NCBI GenBank assembly: GCA_024372625.1
Contig: CP099605.1
Span: 2,480,001 to 2,544,000, forward strand
DNA: 64,000 nucleotides
Direction of reading: 5' to 3'
Origin: Comamonadaceae bacterium OTU4NAUVB1
Lineage (GTDB): Bacteria > Pseudomonadota > Gammaproteobacteria > Burkholderiales > Burkholderiaceae_C
Below are positions 45,142-53,224 of this stretch, one piece after another. The translations under genes were made by a program, and so were the position numbers. The stretch's first letter is position 1; every line of letters starts with the position of its first letter. The notes below the pieces were generated by a model, which made no database searches, was not told where the DNA came from, and saw only the letters and a program-made list of their open reading frames with translations.

Positions 45142-45896
45142 CCGAGCAGACGCACCACGGTTTCGCGCCACTGTCCCAGGTTGTCGTGGTCGGTCAGGTC
45201 CACCTGCAGGGGCGTCAACGCCACATGGCCCTGTGACGTCGCATGGAAATCGGTGCCCTCCCCGCTGTCCCTGGCACCGCTCGCGCCAGCGATCCAGTAC
45301 ATCTTGTCGCCCCGCGGGCTGTCCTGGACGATGACGCGCTCGGAAGCGTGGCGACGTCCCAACCGGCAGACCTTGACTGGCCGGAGTTCGTCGAACGGCA
45401 GATTGGGGATGTTGACGTTGAGCAGCCAAGCCGGACCCTCGAGCATCCGTTCGCGCTCGATCTGCTGGACCAGCCGGCGCGCGACGCGTGCGGCGTCCTC
45501 GATGTGCGCCCACCCCTTGTCGACCTGGGAGAACGCGATGGCCGGAACACCGAAGAGGTAGGCTTCCATCGCCGCTCCGACCGTGCCGGAATAGATGGTG
45601 TCGTCGCCCATGTTGGCGCCGTTGTTGATGCCGGAGACCACCAGGTCAGGCCGGTAATCCAGCAGGCCCTTGAGGGCGATGTGCACGCAGTCGGCGGGCG
45701 TTCCCGTCACGTAGCGAAAACCGTTGTGGGCCGGGTGCACATACAGCGGCGAAGACAGCGTGAGGGCGTTGGACTTCGCGCTGTTGTTGAGTTCGGGCGC
45801 GATCACCTCGACCTGCGCCACGTCCTTGAGCGCTTCGTAGAGCGCGACGATGCCTGGCGCCTGGAAACCGTCGTCGTTGGAAATCAGTATCTTCAT
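45138..45896 (-). CDS. surE: 5'/3'-nucleotidase SurE
   Basis: 252 residues. The metal site is formed by Asp8-Asp9 in ILISNDDGFQAPG and the asparagine in VSGINNGANMGDDTIYSGTVGAAMEA. Further SurE text: RYVTGTPADCVHIAL and VTPLQVDLTDH-like end (ALTPLQVDLTDHDNL). It dephosphorylates nucleoside monophosphates and exopolyphosphate. It leads the surE-pcm-nlpD-rlmD row; pcm overlaps its stop by 4 bp. Confidence 0.95.
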   Translation of the reverse strand: MKILISNDDGFQAPGIVALYEALKDVAQVEVIAPELNNSAKSNALTLSSPLYVHPAHNGFRYVTGTPADCVHIALKGLLDYRPDLVVSGINNGANMGDDTIYSGTVGAAMEAYLFGVPAIAFSQVDKGWAHIEDAARVARRLVQQIERERMLEGPAWLLNVNIPNLPFDELRPVKVCRLGRRHASERVIVQDSPRGDKMYWIAGASGARDSGEGTDFHATSQGHVALTPLQVDLTDHDNLGQWRETVVRLLG

Positions 45897-46022
45897 GGCT
45901 GCTGGAAGTGGCCGCGATTGTAGGGCGCGCCTCCGTCACGGCTGAGACAACTGCGTCGCAGGAGGCACACCTATCATCGCGCGCGCTCGCGCCCTGTCCG
46001 CGACCGCTGAAGGAGACGTTGC

Positions 46023-47009
46023 ATGCATGCCTGGCTTTGCGAGAACCCCACCGGCGTCGACGCGCTGGTCTGGAAGGAATTGCCCACGCCCGAACCCGCG
46101 ACCGGCGAGGTGCTGATCGAAATCGAGGCCGCGAGTCTGAACTTTCCCGACCTCCTGATCGTCCAGAACAAGTACCAGATGAAGCCGCCGCTGCCGTTCG
46201 TGCCCGGGTCGGAATACGCCGGAGTGGTGCGCAAGGTGGGGCCGGGCGTCCAGAACCTGACGATCGGCCAGAATGTCGCTTGTCTCTCGGGCACTGGCGG
46301 CTTCGCCACCCATGTGGTCGCATCGGCCGCACAATGCATGCCCTTGCCCGTCGAACTCGGTCACGTGGACGCAGCGGCATTCATCATGACCTACGGAACC
46401 TCGTGGCATGCGCTCATGGACCGCGGCCAACTCGAGGCCGGCGAGACCGTTCTGATACTGGGCGCAGCAGGCGGTGTCGGCACGGCGGCCATCCAGATCG
46501 CCAAGGCCGCCGGCGCACGGGTCGTCGCGGCGGCCTCGACGGAGGAGAAATGCGAACTCTGTCGCTCGATCGGCGCCGACGCGGCCATCAATTATTCGGC
46601 GCATCCGGTGCCCACGGCGTTCCGCGATGCCATCAAGGCTGCCACCGATGGAAAGGGACCTGATGTGATCTACGACCCGGTCGGTGGAGATTTCGCCGAA
46701 CCGGCTTTTCGCTCGATCGGCTGGCGTGGTCGCTACCTGGTCGTGGGTTTCGCCGCCGGTGCAATCCCGGCACTGCCATTGAATCTGATGCTGCTCAAGG
46801 GTGCTTCGCTGGTCGGCGTTTTCTGGGGAGATTTTGCCCGACGGGAACCGTCGGCAAATGCCGACATGCTGGCTGAATTGGCCAAGTGGTACATCGAAGG
46901 CAAAATCAAGCCGGTCATCGATCGCGTTCTTCCGATGACGCAATTGAAGCAGGCCTACGCGCACATGGGATCGCGCGGCGTCAAGGGCAAGGTCGTGATG
47001 ACGAAGTGA
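46023..47009 (+). CDS. NADPH:quinone oxidoreductase family protein (zinc-free MDR)
   Basis: 328 residues of the medium-chain dehydrogenase/reductase superfamily. A GroES-like N-terminal domain (1-125) contains SLNFPDLLIVQNKYQMKPPLPFVPG and EYAGVVRKVGPGV. The Rossmann domain has VLILGAAGGVGTAAIQIAKAAGARVVA (about 143-170). Structural and catalytic zinc ligands of alcohol dehydrogenases are absent, and NVACLSGTGGFATHV replaces them, as in QOR proteins. It reduces quinones or enones using NADPH; the exact substrate is unknown. Divergent from surE with a short gap, monocistronic. Confidence 0.88.
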   Translation: MHAWLCENPTGVDALVWKELPTPEPATGEVLIEIEAASLNFPDLLIVQNKYQMKPPLPFVPGSEYAGVVRKVGPGVQNLTIGQNVACLSGTGGFATHVVASAAQCMPLPVELGHVDAAAFIMTYGTSWHALMDRGQLEAGETVLILGAAGGVGTAAIQIAKAAGARVVAAASTEEKCELCRSIGADAAINYSAHPVPTAFRDAIKAATDGKGPDVIYDPVGGDFAEPAFRSIGWRGRYLVVGFAAGAIPALPLNLMLLKGASLVGVFWGDFARREPSANADMLAELAKWYIEGKIKPVIDRVLPMTQLKQAYAHMGSRGVKGKVVMTK

Positions 47010-47034
47010 TCAATCCGAGGGGTGTCGAGCATTG

Positions 47035-47058
47035 AAAAAGCCCGCATTCGCGGGCTTT
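47035..47058. terminator. Bidirectional terminator between qor-like gene and hns
   Basis: AAAGCCCGC-ATTC-GCGGGCTTT is a perfect nine-pair stem. The plus strand ends in TTT and the minus strand in CTTTTTC, so it can end both convergent transcripts, better for hns. Confidence 0.85.
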
Positions 47059-47079
47059 CCTGCTGCTTTGCATCGCGCT

Positions 47080-47436
47080 TTACTTGATCTCGAAATCAGA
47101 CAGCGATTTTCCGGCGGCGAGCGCTTCCGTCACCCAGCGGGGCTTGCGGCCACGGCCACCCGACCAGGTTTCGCCGCTTTCACTGCGGTATTTGGCCGCC
47201 GCCTTGACGGGCGCTGCCGTGACGCTGCGCTTGTTGCCAGCCGAGGCAGCCGAGCGACCGCCCGACAATTTCAAGTCGGCCGCCGTCAGGCCGTATTCAG
47301 CAATCTTCTTGCGAACATCGTCGATCACACCAGCGCGTTCACGATTGCGCAGCTCGTCGGCCTGCTTGCGCAATTGAGCAATGTGCTCTTCGTTCTTCTG
47401 GATCTGCGAATTGATGTCTTCGAGGGTGGAGGCCAT
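47080..47436 (-). CDS. H-NS family nucleoid-associated protein
   Basis: 118 residues. The N-terminal half is a coiled-coil oligomerisation region (about 3-50, EDINSQIQKNEEHIAQLRKQADEL). A flexible Ala/Lys linker leads to the C-terminal DNA-binding motif GETWSGGRGRKPRWV (about 88-102), the H-NS-type AT-hook-like core of betaproteobacterial MvaT/BpH3-like proteins. It should silence AT-rich or foreign DNA. The promoter at 47476-47505 lies in an AT-rich gap, which may permit autoregulation. Confidence 0.92.
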   Translation of the reverse strand: MASTLEDINSQIQKNEEHIAQLRKQADELRNRERAGVIDDVRKKIAEYGLTAADLKLSGGRSAASAGNKRSVTAAPVKAAAKYRSESGETWSGGRGRKPRWVTEALAAGKSLSDFEIK

Positions 47437-47763
47437 TCGAGGGAGTCCGTCGGACTGATAAAAAGTAGAAAGAAAATTCTAATTGAAAAATTGATTCCAC
47501 ATCAACCCGTCCGAACAAAAATCGCTTCCCTCGAGAGAATTGGATATTAATTTCTTACGATTTCGTGGAACTTTCAACAATTTCCTGCGACATGCAGCCG
47601 GCGGGAATTGCGAAAACCGGGTGGAGATCCCGAGCAGTTCGACACTGCCAGAACCGTCGGATGCCAATGCCGTGAAACCTCTCGGGCAGCATGACCTGAA
47701 TACCTCCGTATATCCCAGCGCGACGCGACCCGGGAAACCCGAAAATTTCAGGGATGACCGCGC
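47437..47763. other. 327-bp gap upstream of hns and downstream of the GGDEF-EAL gene
   Basis: The hns-proximal half (about 47460-47580) is clearly AT-rich against its surroundings and holds the hns promoter. The rest is GC-rich with no convincing gene. An ORF at 47540-47863 has no ribosome-binding site and runs antisense into the EAL gene. No tRNA, terminator or repeat was seen here. Confidence 0.6.
47476..47505 (-). promoter_or_regulatory. Candidate sigma-70 promoter of hns
   Basis: On the minus strand TTGATG (47505-47500), an 18-base spacer and TAGAAT (47481-47476, five of six matches) lie 39 bases before the hns ATG. The surrounding AT tracts are typical H-NS binding sequence. Confidence 0.6.
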
Positions 47764-49422
47764 TCAGCGGCAATCGGAGGCGGGGTTCCAGAGCGGATTC
47801 TTTTCGAAATCGAGGATCCATTGCGGCACGTCCGCGGGCGGCATGGGCCGGGCGATGCCGTAGCCCTGCCCCAGCGTGCACCCCAGCGCCATCAGAGCCT
47901 CGCCGTGCGCCACCGACTCGACGCCTTCTGCGATGGCCTTGCGTCCCAGGCCTTCGGCCAGGAGCAGCACACCTTTGAGGATCGCCCGGTCCTGGACGTT
48001 GTCGATCACGCCGCGCACGAACGACTGGTCGAGCTTGAGCGTGGCCACCGGCAGTTGCCGCAGGCAGGTCAGCGACGAATAGCCGGTTCCGAAGTCGTCC
48101 ATCGCGACCGGAACGCCCAGCGTCTTGCAGGCTTCGATGAACTGCGCCGCGGCGGCAAAATCCTTGATGGCGGAGGTTTCCAGGATCTCAAGCTCGAGGA
48201 CGCCCGGCGGCAATCCGGGCCAGTGCGCGAGGTGGGCCTCCAACCGGTCGAGAAAGTCGGGACGCTGCATGTGGCGCGGGCTGATGTTCACGCTCACCAC
48301 GGTCGCCACGTCGCGTGCGAGCCATGTCGACAGCTCGCGCAAGGCCTCGCCGATGGCCCAGTCGCCCAGGTGTTCGACCAACTCGTCGTCTTCGATCAGG
48401 GGGATGAACGAGGCGGGTTGCAGCAGACCGCGCTCGGGATGCTGCCAGCGGATCAGCGCTTCGAAACCGATGACCCGGCCGCAGCGCATGTCGACCTTGG
48501 GCTGATAGGCCAAGCGGAATTCATGGCGGACGAGGCCATCGGCGATGCGCTGGCGCGCTTGCACGCCCTGCTGCTCCTCCATCGCCTGCTCGGCGTCGAA
48601 GAAGTGGATCTGGCTGTTGCCGGCGCGCTTGGCGAAGAACACCGAGCGCTGGGCATGCTGCAGCATCACCTCGGTGGGCTGCTCGCCATGCGTCATGAGC
48701 GCGACGCCGATGCTCGCGCGGATGCGTGCCAGCCGGTCCTGCAGCCGGATCGGATGTTCGATGCGGGCGAGGATCTGACGCAGCAGCATCTCGCACTGCG
48801 ACCGGCCCGACACCGGCATGACGAGCGCGAATTCGTCCCCCCCCACCCGGGCCACGCCCGCGTCGTGCGGCATCGCGCCGCGCAGGCGGCGGGCCACCTC
48901 CCTCAGGACGGCATCGCCCCCGATCGGGCCGAACTCGTCATTGACGTCGCGCAGCCGGTCGATGTCTAGATAGCACACGGCCAGCAGGCGTTCGACGTCC
49001 TCGGGATGGTTGCGCACGGGCATGTCGTCGAACGACGGCACCCGGTTGGGCAGGCGCGTGAGGGCGTCCCGTCGCTCCAGCAGGCCCAGGCGTTCGGCGC
49101 GCAGACCGGTGGCGGCGGGAACGAGCGTCCACAGGATGCAGCGGTCGTCCATGCGCTCGCCGCGCAGGTCCACGAGCAGCGAATGGTCCGTGCGCGTGCG
49201 AAGCGCGATGCGCGAGCGCTGGGTCGCGCCGAGGGCCGGCACCGGCATGTCGCCACCCGTGCCGGGCTCGCCGTTGCCGGCCGGCACGGCGCAGACGTCG
49301 GCGAACGGCATGTCGATCAAGGCGCCGACGGCATAGCCCAGCAGGTTGTGGGCATCCTCGTCCGCCCACAGGATCTGACCGTCGCAGGTCTTGAGATGGC
49401 CGAAAGGCGCGCGCAGGGTCAT
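47764..49422 (-). CDS. GGDEF-EAL protein (c-di-GMP turnover)
   Basis: 552 residues, no membrane segment. A short N-terminal PAS-like region (about 8-115, GQILWADEDAHNLLGY) precedes a GGDEF domain with intact RVGGDEF near 193-199 and no RxxD inhibitory site. The EAL domain (about 300-545) has GFEALIRWQHP, NISPRHMQ, LELEILET, MDDFGTGYSSL, KLDQSF and AEGVE, so the phosphodiesterase residues look complete. It may degrade c-di-GMP, with GGDEF active or GTP-sensing. It starts 7 bp after the end of a GGDEF gene, so the two opposing activities are cotranscribed. Confidence 0.93.
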   Translation of the reverse strand: MTLRAPFGHLKTCDGQILWADEDAHNLLGYAVGALIDMPFADVCAVPAGNGEPGTGGDMPVPALGATQRSRIALRTRTDHSLLVDLRGERMDDRCILWTLVPAATGLRAERLGLLERRDALTRLPNRVPSFDDMPVRNHPEDVERLLAVCYLDIDRLRDVNDEFGPIGGDAVLREVARRLRGAMPHDAGVARVGGDEFALVMPVSGRSQCEMLLRQILARIEHPIRLQDRLARIRASIGVALMTHGEQPTEVMLQHAQRSVFFAKRAGNSQIHFFDAEQAMEEQQGVQARQRIADGLVRHEFRLAYQPKVDMRCGRVIGFEALIRWQHPERGLLQPASFIPLIEDDELVEHLGDWAIGEALRELSTWLARDVATVVSVNISPRHMQRPDFLDRLEAHLAHWPGLPPGVLELEILETSAIKDFAAAAQFIEACKTLGVPVAMDDFGTGYSSLTCLRQLPVATLKLDQSFVRGVIDNVQDRAILKGVLLLAEGLGRKAIAEGVESVAHGEALMALGCTLGQGYGIARPMPPADVPQWILDFEKNPLWNPASDCR

Positions 49423-49429
49423 GGCCGTC

Positions 49430-50908
49430 TCACCGCCTGCGCTCGGCGCCCTGCGCCGCGTAGTGCTGGACCTTGTCCTGGTACATGGATTTGTCCGCGC
49501 GCATGAGCGCGGCATCGATCGACTCGCCGCTCGCGCACGTGGCAGTGCCGATGGCGAAGCTCAGCGTGTGCCCGCTGCGCCCGGCATAGAACTGGTTGTT
49601 GAGTTCGAGCAGCGATGCCAGGCGCTCGCGCATCGCCTGGACGCCGCGCTCGTCGGTCGCCGGCAGCAGCACGACGAACTCGTCTCCTCCGATGCGCGCC
49701 GGCCAGGCCGGCGCGTCCACGGCCTTGGACAGCACCTCGCCCGCGCGCCGCAGCAAGGCGTCGCCCGCGGCATGGCCTTCCTCGTCGTTGATCTGCTTGA
49801 GGCCGTTGAGGTCGACCGACATCACCGACACCGGCCATGGACCCTTGCGTTGCAGGCGGTTGAGTTCCTCGGTGTAGAACGTGCGGTTGCGGAGTTGCGT
49901 GAGCACGTCGTGCTTGCCGAGGTATTCGAGGTAGGCCTCGGCCTTCTTGCGCGCGGTGATGTCCATGAGCGAGACGAGCACCATGCTCCAGTCGTCCTGG
50001 TGGTCCTCGAGCACCGAGAACTGCATGTGGATGTGCACCGGCTCGCCGTTGAGCGAGTAGTTGCAGACCTCGCGCTGCTGCTGCGTCTTGCCGGCCCACA
50101 GGTCCTGCAGCTGCTCGGCGAACGAGTCGCGCATCTCGTCGCGGAAGATGCGCGGGATGTTCTCCAGCAGCGTCTTCTTGTCGGGCGCCCCGAACATGCG
50201 CAGCGTCTCGCGATTGACGTCGATCACGCGGATCTCCTGCATGCAGCGCATCACGAACTCGGGATGCACCTTGAGGAAGGTGTTGAAGTCGCTGATGCCG
50301 CGCTCGCGCAGCGCATCGAGCAGACGCCTGACGGCACTGAAATCCTCCACCCACAGCGAAACGGGCGAGTGTTCGAACAGATCGTGCGCATGGCGGGCGC
50401 TCTCCTCGCGCTGCCGCTCCGCCTGCACCTGGCGGGTGACGTCGTCGAGCGAGACCAGGGCGCGGTCCCAGGTCGACTCGTGGCCGGGCAGGAGGCGCAC
50501 GCGCAGCTGCACGTCGAGCCGGCGGCCGTCGAGCGCATAGTTCACGGTGCGGTTCTCGACCAGTGGACAGCCGCGCCAGAACTGGTCGAGCTCGTGGATC
50601 ACGCTGTCGGCCATGTCGTCGCGGAAGATGCGTTCGAGGTTGTCGACGAGTTCGGCCTGGCTCGACGCGGCGAAGAGCCGCAGCGTGGTCTCGTTGACGC
50701 GCAGCACGCGCAACTGCGCCATGCACTCCCTGACGCGGCCGCCGTCGGCCCGCAGGAACGCCACCAGGTCGACCACGCCTTGCGATCGCCAGTGGTCGAA
50801 CAGCCGTTTCAACCCGCTGTAGTCCTCCAGCCAGAGCGAGACCGGCGCCAGCTCGAACATGGCTTCGAATTCGGTGGTCATCGGCGGGGGGCTGTGGGGT
50901 GATGTCAT
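49430..50908 (-). CDS. Diguanylate cyclase with two tandem homologous sensory (PAS-like) domains
   Basis: 492 residues, soluble. Two repeats of one sensory module, starting FELAPVSLWLEDYSGLKRL (about 17) and FEHSPVSLWVEDFSAVRRL (about 176), each run to a VSLDDVT or VSLMDIT end. A GGDEF domain follows (about 315-480) with HDVLTQLRNRTFY and intact IGGDEF, and no RxxD I-site. It should make c-di-GMP in response to signals read by the modules. Start 50908 overlaps the antiporter stop by 4 bp (ATGA); ATG 50881 is an alternative. The GGDEF-EAL gene follows 7 bp later. Confidence 0.93.
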   Translation of the reverse strand: MTSPHSPPPMTTEFEAMFELAPVSLWLEDYSGLKRLFDHWRSQGVVDLVAFLRADGGRVRECMAQLRVLRVNETTLRLFAASSQAELVDNLERIFRDDMADSVIHELDQFWRGCPLVENRTVNYALDGRRLDVQLRVRLLPGHESTWDRALVSLDDVTRQVQAERQREESARHAHDLFEHSPVSLWVEDFSAVRRLLDALRERGISDFNTFLKVHPEFVMRCMQEIRVIDVNRETLRMFGAPDKKTLLENIPRIFRDEMRDSFAEQLQDLWAGKTQQQREVCNYSLNGEPVHIHMQFSVLEDHQDDWSMVLVSLMDITARKKAEAYLEYLGKHDVLTQLRNRTFYTEELNRLQRKGPWPVSVMSVDLNGLKQINDEEGHAAGDALLRRAGEVLSKAVDAPAWPARIGGDEFVVLLPATDERGVQAMRERLASLLELNNQFYAGRSGHTLSFAIGTATCASGESIDAALMRADKSMYQDKVQHYAAQGAERRR

Positions 50909-52161
50909 CGGGTCGAGGCTTGCAGGACGGGGACCGGTCGCTCGCGCGTGATCCAGTTGAAGAGGGGCGTGGCCATCAGCGTCGTGACGATGGCCATCAG
51001 GACCAGGATCGAGAACAGGCCGCCCTCGATCACGCCGGCCTGCAGGCCGATGTTGATGATGATCAGCTCCATCAGGCCCCGTGCGTTCATGAGCGCGCCG
51101 ATGGCCATCGCGTCGCGCGGGCTCTCGCCGGAGAAGCGCGCGGCGGCCCAGCAGGCGATGCCCTTGCCACCGACCGACACGGCGACGACGGCGGCCGCGG
51201 CCATCAGGATGCCGGGCTCGAACAGCATCGCCATGCGCGTGTTGAGCCCCGAGTAGGTGAAGAACATCGGCAGCAGGAAGACCACCACGAAGGGCTGGAG
51301 CTGCTCGCGCAATTTCTGCGTCAGCGCGCCGCGCGGCATGACCGCGCCCAGCAGGAAACCGCCGAACACCGCATGGATGCCGATGGCGTCCATGGCGAAG
51401 GCGCTGAGGGCGAACAGCACCAGCACGCTGGCCAGCAGCGTCGAGCCCAGCGGCGCATCGGGCCGCGCATGCCGAGCCAGGCGCTTGAGCCATCGCGATC
51501 CGACGAAGATCATGAACAGCGCATAGGCGACGCCGCCACCGATCGCGGCCCAGGCGCCGCCCCAGGCACCCCCGAAGCTGGCGAGCACGATGGCCAGGAT
51601 GCACCAGGCGGCCGCGTCGTCGACGGCACCGGCCGTGAGGGCCAGCGTGCCCAGCGGCGTGCCGGCGAGCCCGCGCTCGTGGATGATGCGCGCGAGCATC
51701 GGAAAGGCGGTGATCGCGATGGCGGCACCCAGGAACAGCGACGCCTCCAGGGGCCGGGTCTTGGCGGCGAACAACCCCGGCACGCCCTGCAGCCAGGGCA
51801 CCAGCGCGAAGGCGAGCACGAAGGGCACCAGGATGCCGGCGAGCGACACCGTCGCCGCGCTGCGGAAGCGGCTCCTGAAATGATCGCCTCGGAACTCGGT
51901 GCCCACCAGGAACATGTACAGGCCCACGCCGAGTTGTCCCGCCACGTAGAGCATGCCCAGGGTTTCCTTGGGAAAGAGCGCGCGTTGCAGTTCCGGCAGC
52001 AGCAGGCCGAAGAGCGAGGGGCCGAGCAGCACGCCGGCGATCATCTCGCCCACCACCTGCGGCTGGCCCATGCGCTGCGCCAGCCGCCCGACCAGCCGGC
52101 ATACCGCGATGATGACGGCGGCCTGCAGGAAGAAATACACGGAAAGCTGGGTCGTGGGCAT
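50905..52161 (-). CDS. Cation:proton antiporter, CPA2/Kef type (no TrkA domains)
   Basis: 418 residues with about twelve membrane helices. It has the CPA2 pattern: GRLAQRMGQPQVVGEMIAGVLLGPS near the N-terminus (residues 25-49), FLVGTEF, TAGAVDDAAAWCILA with the paired acidic residues of the ion site (about 185), GGFLLGAVMP and NARGLMELIIINIGL. It exchanges Na+ or K+ for protons across the inner membrane. Kef-type RCK/TrkA domains are absent. Its stop overlaps the start of a GGDEF gene, an unusual partner. Confidence 0.9.
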   Translation of the reverse strand: MPTTQLSVYFFLQAAVIIAVCRLVGRLAQRMGQPQVVGEMIAGVLLGPSLFGLLLPELQRALFPKETLGMLYVAGQLGVGLYMFLVGTEFRGDHFRSRFRSAATVSLAGILVPFVLAFALVPWLQGVPGLFAAKTRPLEASLFLGAAIAITAFPMLARIIHERGLAGTPLGTLALTAGAVDDAAAWCILAIVLASFGGAWGGAWAAIGGGVAYALFMIFVGSRWLKRLARHARPDAPLGSTLLASVLVLFALSAFAMDAIGIHAVFGGFLLGAVMPRGALTQKLREQLQPFVVVFLLPMFFTYSGLNTRMAMLFEPGILMAAAAVVAVSVGGKGIACWAAARFSGESPRDAMAIGALMNARGLMELIIINIGLQAGVIEGGLFSILVLMAIVTTLMATPLFNWITRERPVPVLQASTR

Positions 52162-52196
52162 GGCGTCGATGCGGGTGGCTGGCTCGGCGAACCAGA

Positions 52197-52222
52197 AACG
52201 AAATCGCCCCCGGGCGATTTTC
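52197..52222 (-). terminator. Hairpin terminator after the SDR gene
   Basis: AAATCGCCC-CC-GGGCGATTT (52201-52220) is a perfect nine-pair repeat with a two-base centre. On the minus strand it is followed by the T-rich TTTCGTTTC-type sequence, between the SDR stop and the antiporter start. Confidence 0.6.
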
Positions 52223-52247
52223 GCGACGCCGGATTATCTGCGCCCCG

Positions 52248-53183
52248 TCACCGAAAAGTTTGCAATCCGCTCGCCACCGTCGCGTGACGCAGCCGCAGGC
52301 GCAACTCGCGCTTCAGGCGCGTGTTGTCCAGGCGTCTCGATTCGCCCATGAAGCTCAGCGTCGATGCCGGCAGTCGCGCCGGCGCTTCCTCGCGCGCGAT
52401 GCGCGGCGGACGCGGCAGGCCGTAGAGGTCGGCCGCGAAGTCCATGTAGTCGCCCATCTTCAGCTCGGTGTCGTCGCTCGCATGGAACACGCGCTGCGGA
52501 CCGCCGCGCCACAGCGCCGCCACGCAGGCGCGCGCCAGATCGTCGGCCTGGATGTGGTTGGTGTAGACGTCGTCCTCGGCGCGCAGCACCGGCGTGCCCC
52601 TGCGGAGGCGAGCGTGCGGCGTGCCGCCTTCGCGGTCGCTGGCGTAGATGCCCGGGATGCGAAGGATGCGCACCGCGACGCCGGTCACGCGGCCGAACCA
52701 GCGCACCGTGCGTTCGGCGTCGACCCGCCGGTGCGCGCGCGGGTTGTGGGGCCGCACGGCCCGGGTCTCGTCGATGCGTTCGCCGCCGCAGTCGCCGTAG
52801 ACGCCGCTGGTCGAACCATAGACCAGGGCGGCGGGTGGCGAGCGGCGCATCAGCACACGTGCCAGCGCGGTGGTGCGGGCATCGCGCCACCAGTGGCCGG
52901 CGGCGTCGCCGGACGGCGGTGGCGCGAGGTGCAGCACGCGCGTGGCGATGCCGGCGAGCCGACGCAGGCCGCCGGGCGCGTCCAGGTCGGCGACCAGGGG
53001 CAGGATGCCGGCGGCCCGCAGTTCGGGCACGCGTCCGGGCGACGACGTCAGGGCGATCAGCCGGACGCGCGGATGCAGCAGCGCGGCCGCGCGCAGGCCG
53101 ACGTCGCCGCAGCCGACGATCAGGATGCGCTGCCTGCGGAAGCGCGCGGGCAGCGCGCCGGAGGGTCGGGCGATTGAAGGCAA
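52248..53183 (-). CDS. NAD(P)-dependent epimerase/dehydratase-like SDR protein (YeeZ type)
   Basis: About 311 residues. A Rossmann nucleotide site ILIVGCGDVGLRAA is close to the N-terminus, with APPPSGD, VYGSTSGVYGDCGGERIDET and HIQADDLARACVAAL as in YeeZ-like extended SDRs. Substrate unknown. The start is uncertain: TTG 53183 gives the usual short N-terminus before the Rossmann strand, while ATG 53237 would overlap the divergent ferredoxin-reductase gene. Located on the opposite strand to that gene with almost no gap. Confidence 0.8.
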   Translation of the reverse strand: MPSIARPSGALPARFRRQRILIVGCGDVGLRAAALLHPRVRLIALTSSPGRVPELRAAGILPLVADLDAPGGLRRLAGIATRVLHLAPPPSGDAAGHWWRDARTTALARVLMRRSPPAALVYGSTSGVYGDCGGERIDETRAVRPHNPRAHRRVDAERTVRWFGRVTGVAVRILRIPGIYASDREGGTPHARLRRGTPVLRAEDDVYTNHIQADDLARACVAALWRGGPQRVFHASDDTELKMGDYMDFAADLYGLPRPPRIAREEAPARLPASTLSFMGESRRLDNTRLKRELRLRLRHATVASGLQTFR

Positions 53184-53224
53184 AATCCAGGATCCCAGTC
53201 GAGAACGAGCCTCCGAGAATACCC

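Noticed and set aside
47540..47863. 107-codon ORF downstream of hns
   Set aside because: No ribosome-binding site, no recognisable domain, and it runs antisense into the well-supported EAL coding end.
49430..52102. 890-codon frame that would fuse the antiporter region to the diguanylate cyclase
   Set aside because: The N-terminal part is out-of-frame antiporter sequence. The GGDEF gene starts at 50908 with an ATGA overlap.
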